Below the pieces are notes generated by a model, which searched no databases, was not told the origin of the DNA, and saw only the letters and a list, made by a program, of their open reading frames with translations. From NCBI GenBank assembly GCA_910575605.1, contig CAJTEW010000001.1, positions 124,001 through 188,000 on the forward strand: a stretch of DNA of 64,000 nt, given 5' to 3'. The DNA comes from Lachnospiraceae bacterium. Lineage in GTDB: Bacteria; Bacillota; Clostridia; Lachnospirales; Lachnospiraceae. Each line of letters begins with the position of its first letter. Positions within the stretch are counted from its first letter, which is position 1. Shown one piece after another: positions 17,496 to 25,839 of the stretch. The translations under genes were made by a program, and so were the position numbers.

Positions 17496-18209
17496 TTAGG
17501 AATATGCATATTTTAGTTTTTTGTTTTCCAGGCTTTGTAAAACATAGTATGGATTCACGCTGATTTCCTCATCATTTATGTAAATATAAATCCCTACATG
17601 AAGGTGAACTGCAAACTGACCTCTTGTCCCCTCCTCTCCGTATCCAGAGTCTCCCATATATCCCAGAAACTCTCCTGCCTTTATCCTGTCCCCCTCTTTT
17701 ATGTCAGAATAAGAGTCTAGATGTGCGTAGTAGTAATAGGTACCACTGTCTGAGGTGATTCCTACCCGGTATCCGCCTTTTTCAAGCCAGCCTAAGTTTG
17801 TAACTGTCCCGTCTGTCATGCTGAGCACAGGATAACGCCCTCTTTCGTCTACTCCCGCCATAATATCTGTGCCTTCATGTCCGCTTTTTCCTTTATAGTT
17901 ACGCTCTGCCTGCCACGAATCCACATAAGAGACTGTAAGGGACGGATCAATCGTTGATTCAGGAATAGGGAAAAACTGTGCTTCATCCCTCACATTCCGG
18001 TATAAGGCCTTGCATTCTCCTGTCAGATTCCCACTTATTTTCTCCATACTTTCATCAAAAAAATATGCTCTGTACCAGGAATTTTTTAAAGTCATGCTCC
18101 GGTATTTCTGATATTCACTCATCTGCCAGAGACGTTCTGACAAAAGTACAGAAAAAAAGGCCAGTATAAAAATAGACACCACACATTTCCGATAACTTCT
18201 CTTTCTCAT
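17496..18209 (-). CDS. Membrane-anchored M23 (LytM-type) metallopeptidase
   Basis: 237 residues. One N-terminal membrane segment (~8-24, VVSIFILAFFSVLLS) places the rest outside. The M23 domain (~115-237) has the zinc ligands HEGTDI (H-x3-D) and HLHVGIYI (H-x-H), so it should be an active peptidoglycan endopeptidase rather than a degenerate SpoIIQ-like one. The ATG at 18209 follows AAAAAGGATTTTTT. It lies just below the pepD terminator, with only ~30 bp for a promoter of its own, so some read-through may drive it. Confidence 0.88.
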   Translation of the reverse strand: MRKRSYRKCVVSIFILAFFSVLLSERLWQMSEYQKYRSMTLKNSWYRAYFFDESMEKISGNLTGECKALYRNVRDEAQFFPIPESTIDPSLTVSYVDSWQAERNYKGKSGHEGTDIMAGVDERGRYPVLSMTDGTVTNLGWLEKGGYRVGITSDSGTYYYYAHLDSYSDIKEGDRIKAGEFLGYMGDSGYGEEGTRGQFAVHLHVGIYIYINDEEISVNPYYVLQSLENKKLKYAYS

Positions 18210-18240
18210 AAAAAATCCTTTTTCTTGCACTATATGCAGA

Positions 18241-18289
18241 AAAGAGGGAGCCATATGTCATATATCAGACATATAGCTCCCTCTTTTTT
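18241..18289 (-). terminator. Strong terminator below pepD
   Basis: Stem of about 20 bp, GAGGGAGCYATATGTC paired with GACATATRGCTCCCTC around a short AT loop, with T runs on both sides, so it can act in both directions. Confidence 0.88.
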
Positions 18290-18296
18290 AGAGAAA

Positions 18297-19748
18297 CTAT
18301 TTGAGCTTTGCAAGAACTTCCTTAAGATAATTCCACATACGCTCCGTGGATGCAATATCAAGCTTTTCATTAAACGAATGAATGTCTATAAGATCAGGAC
18401 CAAAGGATACGCAGTCAAGGTCAGGACGCTTTCCTAAGAACAGTCCACATTCCAAGCCTGCATGAACCGCAGATACAACAGGCTCCTTTTTAAACATCTC
18501 CTTATATGTCTCCTCCATCACCTTACGAAGCTCTGAATCCGGATCAAACTGCCATGCCGGATACTCGTTAATTACCTGTGTAAAAGAAGCATTTACAAGC
18601 TTTGCACACATAAGAAGCTCCTCCTTCATTCTCTGCTTCTGGCTCTCCACAGAGCTTCTTACTAAGGAACAAGTCTTTACCTTATCCTCTTGTGTTACAA
18701 TAACACCAAGATTTAAGGAAGTCTCAACCAGTCCCTCAAGCTTCCTTGCAAATCCCTGCACACCGTTCGGACATATAACAATATAGGAAATTGTTCTGTC
18801 TGTGCTTGCTTTATCAAAAGCAGCAATATCCGTAACAGGAGCTGTTACAGTCTCTACTGCAAGCGACGGCTCGTCTCCCATAAACTCATGTTCCCAGACT
18901 TCCTTCATCTCATCTGTAAGAGCGCATACTTTCTCTGCATCTTTTTCGCTGACAACAAGCTTTGCTGTACAATCTGTGGTAATGACATTGTCCTTTGCAC
19001 CGCCACAGATAGAAACAAGGTTCAAAGGAAGCTCTGCTGCAATGTGATTGAGAAGTCTTCCCATCATCTTGTTTGCGTTGCCCCGCTGCTTATGTATCTC
19101 TGCCCCGGAATGACCTCCAAGAAGACCATGTATCTTAATCTCTGCAAGAACACCGCTCTTTTTCTCTCTTGTCACCGGAAGGACTGTCTCAAACCGAAAG
19201 CCCCCGGCACAGCCTGTTGTAAGAATACCCTCCTCCTCGGAATCGATGTTAATAAGCTTTCTTCCTTTAAGGCTTCCTAAGTCAATGGCATTTGCCCCGC
19301 CCATGCCGACTTCCTCATCAACAGTGAACAAAGCCTCTATCGGCGGGTGTGGAATATCACTGCTGTCAAGAACTGCCATGGCCATAGCTACTGCAATACA
19401 GTCATCTCCGCCAAGGGTTGTATCCTCTGTCTTAACAAATCCGTCCTCCACAATAAGCTTCAGCGGATCTTTGGAAAAATCATGTGCAGAGCCTGGTTTC
19501 TTCTCGCACACCATATCAAGATGTCCCTGGATAATTACCGGCTCACTGTTTTCATAGCCTTCTGTTCCAGGCTTCCTGATAATTACATTGTTGACAGAAT
19601 CCTGTGTGTAATCAAGTCCTCTCTTCTTTGCAAACTCCACACAATAATCACTGATTCTTTTCGTGTCAAAGGTTCCGTGAGGAATCCTTGTCATTTCCTC
19701 AAAAAACTGAAACACCTTTTTAGGTTCAAGCTGATCTAATACTGGCAT
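18297..19748 (-). CDS. pepD: Aminoacyl-histidine dipeptidase PepD (M20 family)
   Basis: 483 residues, full length. Cytosolic zinc dipeptidase that cleaves X-His and other dipeptides. Metal and catalytic motifs: IIQGHLDMVCEKKPG (His ligand and catalytic Asp), TTLGGDDCIAVAMAMAV (bridging Asp), FTVDEEVGMGGANAI (general base Glu) and a late HAGLECGLF. The dimerisation domain lies between. The ATG at 19748 follows GCGAGGGAATGTAAA. It stands as a single gene between its own promoter and a strong terminator. Confidence 0.94.
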   Translation of the reverse strand: MPVLDQLEPKKVFQFFEEMTRIPHGTFDTKRISDYCVEFAKKRGLDYTQDSVNNVIIRKPGTEGYENSEPVIIQGHLDMVCEKKPGSAHDFSKDPLKLIVEDGFVKTEDTTLGGDDCIAVAMAMAVLDSSDIPHPPIEALFTVDEEVGMGGANAIDLGSLKGRKLINIDSEEEGILTTGCAGGFRFETVLPVTREKKSGVLAEIKIHGLLGGHSGAEIHKQRGNANKMMGRLLNHIAAELPLNLVSICGGAKDNVITTDCTAKLVVSEKDAEKVCALTDEMKEVWEHEFMGDEPSLAVETVTAPVTDIAAFDKASTDRTISYIVICPNGVQGFARKLEGLVETSLNLGVIVTQEDKVKTCSLVRSSVESQKQRMKEELLMCAKLVNASFTQVINEYPAWQFDPDSELRKVMEETYKEMFKKEPVVSAVHAGLECGLFLGKRPDLDCVSFGPDLIDIHSFNEKLDIASTERMWNYLKEVLAKLK

Positions 19749-19784
19749 TTTACATTCCCTCGCTTTTTTTTAATTCTAACTTAT

Positions 19785-19813
19785 ATTATCCAATACTTGT
19801 CATAAAAAATCAA
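19785..19813 (-). promoter_or_regulatory. Sigma-A-type promoter of pepD
   Basis: Minus-strand -35 TTGATT (19813-19808), 17-bp spacer, -10 GATAAT (19790-19785). It overlaps the oppositely directed ylbJ promoter. Confidence 0.5.
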
Positions 19814-19828
19814 CCTGTTCCATACAAT
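19799..19828 (+). promoter_or_regulatory. Sigma-E-like sporulation promoter of ylbJ
   Basis: GTCATAAA (19799-19806), 14 bp, CATACAAT (19821-19828). The -10 is a perfect match and the -35 a good match to the mother-cell sigma-E pattern (ATA-type -35, CATACAAT -10). ylbJ belongs to the sigma-E regulon in Bacillus subtilis. Confidence 0.7.
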
Positions 19829-19857
19829 TATTCTAAAACCCGGGATACTTTTTTCTT

Positions 19858-20793
19858 ATGCATAGATACCTTGTAAAATTATTGACGATTTCTGTTTTTA
19901 TACTTATGCTTTTCTTTCCAAAACTTGTTTTTGCAGGTGCAAAAGAAGGGCTTCTTTTGTGGTTTAACAGTGCTCTTCCTACACTTCTTCCTTTTATGAT
20001 TCTTTCAAATCTTCTTATAAAAACACATTCCGCAGACTGGGTTGTACGTGTCACAGGGCCCCTGTTCCGGCATATTTTCCATATCTCCGACTATGGCTCC
20101 TTTGCCGCAGTTACAGGCTTTCTGTGTGGTTATCCCATGGGAAGCAAGGTAACTTCTGATCTCCTTACAGAAGGAAAAATCTCCCTCACCGAAGCCCAGT
20201 ATCTCTTATCCTTCTGCAATAACGCCAGCCCAGGTTTTATTATCAGCTATGTTGTACTTCAAAACCTAAAACAAGAACAGCTTCTTGTGCCTTCACTTGT
20301 TATTTTGACGGTGTCTCCTATACTGGCAAGTTTTTTGTTCCGCCCCTTTTATAGCCCTTACAAAAGAAAAGCCAAAAGCCCTTCTGCTGTTTCTATGCTC
20401 AATAACAGCACGCCTGCAGGAGGCAGTCTTATAGACATATGTATTATGAATGGATTTGAAATGATTACCAAGGTAGGCGGTTATATCATGCTCTTTTCCA
20501 TTCTTATATCTCTTGCAAAAGCAACAAATATCTCAAATAGTCTGTTTACGAATCTGTTTCTTCCTTCCATGGAACTGACAAGCGGTATCGCTCTTTTAAG
20601 CAACGGAACACTCTCCTCGTCTGAGACCTTTTTTATGTGCATGGTCTGCACCTCCTTCGGCGGATGGTGCGCCTTAGCCCAGACAAAATGCATGATAGCA
20701 GGAACAGGCCTTTCCATAAAGCCCTACATAATACAAAAACTGATTACCGCAGCGGTAACCAGCCTTCTATGTCTTTTTTATCTTCATTATTAG
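19858..20793 (+). CDS. ylbJ: Sporulation integral membrane protein YlbJ
   Basis: 311 residues, very hydrophobic, about eight membrane helices. Family features: the nucleoside-recognition (gate) type core with NSALPTLLPFMILSNLL and the GFLCGYPMGSKVTSDL loop, then LSFCNNASPGFIISYV. In B. subtilis YlbJ is needed for efficient engulfment-stage sporulation and spore cortex formation; its exact activity is unclear. The ribosome site before the ATG at 19858 is weak. It is one of three plus-strand genes, beside coaD and rsmD as in Bacillus, and its 3' end overlaps the opposing gene by 4 bp. Confidence 0.9.
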   Translation: MHRYLVKLLTISVFILMLFFPKLVFAGAKEGLLLWFNSALPTLLPFMILSNLLIKTHSADWVVRVTGPLFRHIFHISDYGSFAAVTGFLCGYPMGSKVTSDLLTEGKISLTEAQYLLSFCNNASPGFIISYVVLQNLKQEQLLVPSLVILTVSPILASFLFRPFYSPYKRKAKSPSAVSMLNNSTPAGGSLIDICIMNGFEMITKVGGYIMLFSILISLAKATNISNSLFTNLFLPSMELTSGIALLSNGTLSSSETFFMCMVCTSFGGWCALAQTKCMIAGTGLSIKPYIIQKLITAAVTSLLCLFYLHY

Positions 20794-21422
20794 AGCAGGT
20801 CATCGTCATCCATCAGATAATCTTCATCTGCTCCCGTATCCTCCGGTGAACTGTAGCTCGTCTCCGCTGCTCTTTGGGACTGCTCCGGAATCTCAAGCTC
20901 CGCCCTGTTATTACGAACCATATCATAACACTCCTGAAGTGAATTCACAAGTCCGTCATACTTGGTCGTATAGCTGTCCAGTGTATGTCCGATAATACTC
21001 TCCGCATTTGCCATCAAATCATCCGCATACTGCATGGCGCCGATACGGATATCATTGGCATCGTTTGTGGCATTATCAATAATCTCCTGTGCCTGCTCTG
21101 TGGCCGCAGTCACAATCTCATTAGCCTGTGCATAGGCCTGCTGCATGATCTCATGCTCACTTACAAGTTCATTCGTATGAATCTGAGCCTCTTCAATCAT
21201 GCTGTCTGCCTTTGACTGAGCATCAGCTAAAATGGCATCCTTATTCGCAATAATCTTCTGATAGCGCTTAATCTCATCCGGCGTTTTCATGCGAAGCTCG
21301 CGGAGAAGATCATCTATCTGATCCTTATTAACAATAATCTTCGTCGTAGATAGAGGCTGGAACTTACAGCTGTCCACATACTCTTCTATCTCTTCAATAA
21401 TCTGTTCAATACGGCTGCTCAT
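20790..21422 (-). CDS. Coiled-coil protein of unknown function, DivIVA- or ATPase-subunit-like
   Basis: 210 residues, no signal or membrane segment. A long alpha-helical coiled coil (~45-165) is rich in Ala, Gln and Glu (ADAQSKADSMIEEAQ; AYAQANEIVTAATEQAQEIIDNATNDAND). A short conserved N-terminal segment (IEEIEEYVDSCKFQPLSTTKIIVNKDQIDDLLREL) resembles the N-terminal part of DivIVA-like proteins, and the end is very acidic (DDDDLL). Related proteins are often labelled V-type ATPase subunit H by composition alone, which I do not support. It starts 3 bp after coaD. A cell-pole or division scaffold role is only inference. Confidence 0.75.
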   Translation of the reverse strand: MSSRIEQIIEEIEEYVDSCKFQPLSTTKIIVNKDQIDDLLRELRMKTPDEIKRYQKIIANKDAILADAQSKADSMIEEAQIHTNELVSEHEIMQQAYAQANEIVTAATEQAQEIIDNATNDANDIRIGAMQYADDLMANAESIIGHTLDSYTTKYDGLVNSLQECYDMVRNNRAELEIPEQSQRAAETSYSSPEDTGADEDYLMDDDDLL

Positions 21423-21425
21423 TAT

Positions 21426-21914
21426 TTACACTCTCCTTTTAATCATTTTCTCCTGTATCTTTTCTATAACAATCTCAGGTACAAATTGAGAAATATCCCC
21501 TCCAAAAGCGGCGACTTCCTTTACTGTGGAGGAACTTAAATACGAATATTCCAGACTTGTTGTAAGAAATGCTGTCTCAATATTCGGCTCCATCTTATGA
21601 TTAGTCTGCGCCATCTGAAGCTCATATTCAAAATCTGTAATGGCACGAAGTCCCCGTATAACCATACGGGCATCCATCTTCCTTGCAAACTCTACCAATA
21701 GTCCCTCAAAAGGAACAATCTTCACCTTTGGTATATTTTCAGTTACTTCCTCTAACATTCTAACACGTTCTTCTACAGAAAACAACGGACTTTTTGCATT
21801 ATTATTCAATACTCCGACAATTAATTCATCCACTAATGTCGAAGAACGTCTGATAATATCCAGATGCCCAAATGTAGCCGGGTCAAAGCTTCCCGGATAA
21901 ACTGCCCTGATCAT
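21426..21914 (-). CDS. coaD: Phosphopantetheine adenylyltransferase
   Basis: 162 residues. It transfers AMP from ATP to 4'-phosphopantetheine, the penultimate step of coenzyme A synthesis. Nucleotidyltransferase motif [16 protein letters not shown] (T/HxGH type), [19 protein letters not shown] for substrate binding, and [16 protein letters not shown] near the end. The start overlaps the rsmD stop by 4 bp. Confidence 0.97.
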   Translation of the reverse strand: MIRAVYPGSFDPATFGHLDIIRRSSTLVDELIVGVLNNNAKSPLFSVEERVRMLEEVTENIPKVKIVPFEGLLVEFARKMDARMVIRGLRAITDFEYELQMAQTNHKMEPNIETAFLTTSLEYSYLSSSTVKEVAAFGGDISQFVPEIVIEKIQEKMIKRRV

Positions 21915-22471
21915 TCACCCTTCCTCCGCTCAAGAAATATATGCTTATTTGTTTTATATACCTTTTCCCTTATGATAGAAAAGCCAAGCTCCTCTGTATA
22001 GCCAAAAGAAGTCTCCTTCGCCGCCTCAACAATAATCATGCCCTCCTCTTTTAGCAGATGCAGCTTACTTAGAAGCTCAAGCATCTGCCTCTCCAAGCCT
22101 TTTTCATAGGGCGGGTCCATAAAAACAAAATCAAACTTTCGTTCATCCTCAAGCCTCCTAAGGGCATAAGCTGCATCTGTCTGCATAACTTCTCCTCTGT
22201 CCAAAAGCCTGGTGTGCATAAGATTCTCCCGGATACATGCCGCTGCTTTCGGATTCTTCTCGACAAATACGGCCTCCTTTGCTCCCCTGCTTAAAGCCTC
22301 AATCCCGATTCCGCCGCTCCCTGCAAAAAGATCAAGAAAGCTGCAGCCGTATAAGTCAGGAGCAAGCATATTAAAAAGTGTTTCCTTAATCCTGTCTGTT
22401 GTTGGCCTTGTATCCATGCCCTCCATCGTTTTTAGCATAAGCCGTTTTGCTGTTCCTGCAATCACTCTCAT
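21911..22471 (-). CDS. rsmD: 16S rRNA (guanine966-N2)-methyltransferase RsmD
   Basis: 186 residues. N-terminal [13 protein letters not shown], then [18 protein letters not shown] motif [19 protein letters not shown]; catalytic FMDPPYEKG (D/NPPY). It methylates G966 of 16S rRNA in the assembled 30S particle. The pairing with coaD is widely conserved. AAAGGAGAAGCTTTT precedes the ATG. Confidence 0.95.
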   Translation of the reverse strand: MRVIAGTAKRLMLKTMEGMDTRPTTDRIKETLFNMLAPDLYGCSFLDLFAGSGGIGIEALSRGAKEAVFVEKNPKAAACIRENLMHTRLLDRGEVMQTDAAYALRRLEDERKFDFVFMDPPYEKGLERQMLELLSKLHLLKEEGMIIVEAAKETSFGYTEELGFSIIREKVYKTNKHIFLERRKGE

Positions 22472-22498
22472 AAAAGCTTCTCCTTTATATATCCGTTT

Positions 22499-23314
22499 TT
22501 ATTCCGTCAAACGGGCACCTGCCGCCTCATCCGGTACTTCTATCTTATCAATCGTATCAAACTCCTTAAAAGAAAGGGTAAGCTTCATATTCTCTATGTC
22601 CACTTCTCCGACGCCGTCTGAAACACTGAAAGCCTCCCCATCTTCTCCTGAAAATACGGAGGTCACTGACGCCGGCAGTCCGTTATCTTTATAAATTTTA
22701 AAGGTTACCTTTGTATTTATATCCTTAAGGTCTACGGAAATATCTTGGCTGCCTAAAAGACTGTTCAAAATCACATCTGTATTCTCGAGCCCTCCCCTTC
22801 CGTCAGTAGAAATAACATAAACTTCTCTTCCGTTTTCGGTTTCAGTCCCTTCCATCTTAAGCTCACTTCCATTTGCAATATAATTTTCAAGATTCATCAG
22901 ATTCTCTGTATTCTTTTTTTCATCTACAGCATTTTTCATCTTTGTCCAGTAGCCGTCAAGATATAAATAGGTAAAAAAGTTTGTGCCGTCTTTTTCCGGA
23001 ACCCCATATACCTCAATCCCTGTCATAAAATCCATAAAGCCTGTACCTGCCTGTCCCTTCATATGGTATGCTCCGGTTTTTCTTACTGCTTCCATATCCA
23101 TGTCAATGTTTAAATCCATGGAAACAGAACTACCTCCCGCTTCTTCCATTCTAACCCCCATATTTACGGCCATATTACCAGAAAAAGACTGTGTCTCATT
23201 GGTATTTTTTACAGCCTCCTTCAGTACATCTACCGCAGAAGGCGTCCTTTTACAGCCACTAAACAGAAGCATTATAGCTCCCGCAGCCAAAAATATTTTC
23301 TGGATTCTTTTCAT
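22499..23314 (-). CDS. DUF6612-type lipoprotein
   Basis: 271 residues. Lipoprotein signal with lipobox LFSGC (Cys at ~21). The mature part begins SAVDVLKEAVKNTNETQSFSGNM and looks like a beta-rich LolA/LppX-type hydrophobic-ligand fold (IDMDMEAVRKTGAYHMKGQA; VTFKIYKDNGLPASV). Function is unknown; an envelope-attached lipid- or ligand-binding role is inferred from fold resemblance only. GAAAGGAGAG precedes the ATG at 23314. It has its own promoter and lies between the SASP terminator and rsmD. Confidence 0.82.
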   Translation of the reverse strand: MKRIQKIFLAAGAIMLLFSGCKRTPSAVDVLKEAVKNTNETQSFSGNMAVNMGVRMEEAGGSSVSMDLNIDMDMEAVRKTGAYHMKGQAGTGFMDFMTGIEVYGVPEKDGTNFFTYLYLDGYWTKMKNAVDEKKNTENLMNLENYIANGSELKMEGTETENGREVYVISTDGRGGLENTDVILNSLLGSQDISVDLKDINTKVTFKIYKDNGLPASVTSVFSGEDGEAFSVSDGVGEVDIENMKLTLSFKEFDTIDKIEVPDEAAGARLTE

Positions 23315-23388
23315 AAAAAACTCTCCTTTCTACTTGATTTCTCTATAAAAATTTTCTATAAGCTCCTCCTCCAAAAGCTACATTTTAC

Positions 23389-23418
23389 ATTATACCATAT
23401 ATTTTTCTTTCATTCCAA
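23389..23418 (-). promoter_or_regulatory. Sigma-A-type promoter of the lipoprotein-rsmD-coaD unit
   Basis: Minus-strand -35 TTGGAA (23418-23413), 18-bp spacer, -10 TATAAT (23394-23389). Confidence 0.6.
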
Positions 23419-23456
23419 TCAGATTATGAATCCCATTAAATTAAAAAAAACAGAAA

Positions 23457-23497
23457 AAAGCACCCGGCAGGTTTTTATAACCCGTCAGATGCTTTTT
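23457..23497 (-). terminator. Terminator below the SASP gene
   Basis: AGCATCTGACGGGTT pairs with AACCTGCCGGGTGCT (some G-U pairs) across a short loop, followed on the minus strand by TTTTTT. It lies 22 bp beyond the SASP stop. Confidence 0.85.
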
Positions 23498-23518
23498 CTA
23501 CCTCACAGAAAGCTTAAC

Positions 23519-23725
23519 TTATTTACCAGCCATCTGCTTTTCCTGCTGTTCGATCATTTTCTTAACCATATAACCGCCAACAGAACCATTCTGTCTGGAA
23601 GTAAGGTCTCCGTTGTAACCGTCAGATAACGGTACTCCAAGTTCGCTTGCAACCTCATATTTGAATTTGTCAAGTGCACCCTTTGCTTCAGGTACTGCTG
23701 CTCTGTTAGATGAACGATTTGCCAT
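23519..23725 (-). CDS. Alpha/beta-type small acid-soluble spore protein
   Basis: 68 residues. It coats and protects spore DNA and is degraded at germination. The family core is clear: ALDKFKYEVASELGVPL contains the E-x-A cleavage region used by the GPR protease, and GDLTSRQNGSVGGYMVKKMIEQQE is the second conserved block. AAAGGAGGAATATTAAA precedes the ATG. Forespore sigma-G control is expected; a TATACTA at 23786-23780 could be the -10, but the -35 is poor. Confidence 0.96.
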   Translation of the reverse strand: MANRSSNRAAVPEAKGALDKFKYEVASELGVPLSDGYNGDLTSRQNGSVGGYMVKKMIEQQEKQMAGK

Positions 23726-23794
23726 TTTAATATTCCTCCTTTTTGTATCTTTTTGTAACCTTTATCGTTGTTACACAGATAGTATATGGAGGAT

Positions 23795-25825
23795 TTAAAT
23801 TATTACACTGGAAATTTTTTCATAACTTGATATTTTTCGCACATACTCATTTTCATTCTTTAAAAGCCAGTCCGCCGCCTCATTTGCCTCCTTAAGTATC
23901 TTCGCATCCTGATATATATCTCCCAGCTGAAAATCCATAAGTCCGCTCTGGCGGATGCCGAACAAATCTCCAGGTCCCCGAAGCCTTAAGTCTTCACCTG
24001 CAATCTTAAACCCGTCATTTGTTTTATTTAAAATCTCCAGGCGCTCTCTTGTCTCCTTCGATTTTGAACTACTCATAAAAATACAGTAGGATTGATATTT
24101 TCCCCGGCCTACCCGTCCCCTTAACTGGTGGAGCTGTGCAAGACCGAACCTCTCAGAATTTTCAATCATCATGACCGTTGCATTAGGCACATCAATTCCC
24201 ACCTCAATCACTGTGGTAGATACTAGAATCTGGGTCTTACCTTTGCCGAACCTCTCCATAATATCGTCCTTTTCCGCCTGACGCATTTTGCCGTGAAGAA
24301 AATCCACCTGAATCTGCCCGCCCATTTCTTCCTTTAAAGCTTTTGCATAGTCAGTGACGTTTTCCACCTCCAGATGCTCACTTTCCTCCACCATAGGACA
24401 GATAATATAGCACTGACGTCCCTCGGCAATTTGTTTTTTCATAAAGGTATAGGCTGTCTTTCTGTATCCGTTATCCACCACACAGTTTTTTATAGGAAGC
24501 CTGTTTTTAGGAAGCTCGTCAATTACTGAAATATCCAAATCCCCATATAGAATAATAGCAAGAGTCCGGGGAATAGGGGTGGCACTCATAACAAGTACAT
24601 GAGGTGCGCCGCCTTTTTGTGCAAATGCTTCCCGCTGCTTTACACCAAAACGATGCTGCTCGTCTGTGATTACAAGAGCCAGATTATCATAAGTGACCGC
24701 CCCCTGAATCAGTGCATGAGTCCCGATAATGATTTTCGCAAGCCCACACTCAATCCTGTCATAGGCTCTCCGCTTTTCCTTAACAGTCATAGAACCTGTA
24801 AGAAGCACAGTCTTAACAGGAATCCCATATTTTTCAAACAGCCCGGTAACAGATTCATAGTGCTGCCTTGCCAATACCTCCGTGGGAGCCATCATTGCCG
24901 CCTGATAACCACAAAGTGCCGTATTCATAAGCGCCAGCACTGCCACAATGGTCTTGCCGGATCCCACATCTCCCTGCACAAGCCTTGACATAACCGTATC
25001 TGATGCCATATTTTTAGATATCTCCTGCCACACCTTCTGCTGTGCATTAGTAAGAGTAAAAGGAAGAGCCTTAATAAATTCATCCACCCGGGCATCCTTT
25101 GGAATTACATATTCATTTGCCAGCCGTTCGTTGCCATCCTTAAGCTTTCTAAGAGATAAGATAAACTGTAAAAACTCTTCAAACACCAGCCTGTTCCTGG
25201 CGTGATAAAATACTTCCTTATCCTCTGGAAAATGAATTCCTTTCACTGCATAATTATATTCGGCCAGTCCATATTTTAACCGCAGATTAGAAGGCAGCGG
25301 CTCTTTGGATAGATTTAAATTTTCAATAACCTGGCGTACAGCCTTAGAGACTGCATTATTTGTAAGACCTGCCGTAAGACCATATTTAGGCTGCAGCGTA
25401 TGCAGCTTATCCTCATATTTTTCACTGGGATAAAAAATCTCCGGGTGTTCCATACTGATGCCTGTTTTTTTTGACACAATACGTCCCCGAAGCGTTATAA
25501 TACCGCCTCCTGCCAAAGTATTCCGCAGAAAAGGCATATTAAACCAGACCACCTTAAGTGTCCCTGTAATGTCCTTTACCCAGGCTGTCGTCACCTGCAT
25601 GCGCCTGGTTCCTGACACCTGGACACGGCCGAAAAGGGCGCCTGTGACTGTCATAATTCTGCCTTCCTCCACCTCACTTACAGGCACTGCCTCCTCATAT
25701 ACATCATATCCGCGCGGATAATACCGCAGGAGATCTCCTGCGGTATAAATGCCTAGCTTTGAAAAAAGCTTTTCTGTTTTTTCACCCACGCCTTTTACTT
25801 CACTGATTTTACTTTCCTCAATCAT
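23795..25825 (-). CDS. recG: ATP-dependent DNA helicase RecG
   Basis: 676 residues, full length. RecG regresses stalled replication forks and moves Holliday junctions. N-terminal wedge/OB domain (~60-170), Walker A GDVGSGKT, DEQHRFGVKQR (Walker B of the DExH type), SATPIPRTLAI, VSTTVIEVGIDVPNATVM, QLRGRVGRG, and the C-terminal LRGPGDLFGIRQSGL hook. The ribosome site before the start at 25825 is weak (GACGGTAGC). It lies 14 bp below yloV. Confidence 0.97.
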   Translation of the reverse strand: MIEESKISEVKGVGEKTEKLFSKLGIYTAGDLLRYYPRGYDVYEEAVPVSEVEEGRIMTVTGALFGRVQVSGTRRMQVTTAWVKDITGTLKVVWFNMPFLRNTLAGGGIITLRGRIVSKKTGISMEHPEIFYPSEKYEDKLHTLQPKYGLTAGLTNNAVSKAVRQVIENLNLSKEPLPSNLRLKYGLAEYNYAVKGIHFPEDKEVFYHARNRLVFEEFLQFILSLRKLKDGNERLANEYVIPKDARVDEFIKALPFTLTNAQQKVWQEISKNMASDTVMSRLVQGDVGSGKTIVAVLALMNTALCGYQAAMMAPTEVLARQHYESVTGLFEKYGIPVKTVLLTGSMTVKEKRRAYDRIECGLAKIIIGTHALIQGAVTYDNLALVITDEQHRFGVKQREAFAQKGGAPHVLVMSATPIPRTLAIILYGDLDISVIDELPKNRLPIKNCVVDNGYRKTAYTFMKKQIAEGRQCYIICPMVEESEHLEVENVTDYAKALKEEMGGQIQVDFLHGKMRQAEKDDIMERFGKGKTQILVSTTVIEVGIDVPNATVMMIENSERFGLAQLHQLRGRVGRGKYQSYCIFMSSSKSKETRERLEILNKTNDGFKIAGEDLRLRGPGDLFGIRQSGLMDFQLGDIYQDAKILKEANEAADWLLKNENEYVRKISSYEKISSVII

Positions 25826-25839
25826 ATAAAAGCTACCGT

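Noticed and set aside
23366-23375. Second strong ribosome-site-like GGAGGAGGAG upstream of the lipoprotein
   Set aside because: No ATG, GTG or TTG follows within range before the real start, so no leader peptide can be supported.
23780-23807. Possible forespore sigma-G promoter of the SASP gene
   Set aside because: TATACTA is a fair -10, but the -35 (TGTAAT) and 15-bp spacing fit poorly; expected by biology, not proven by sequence.
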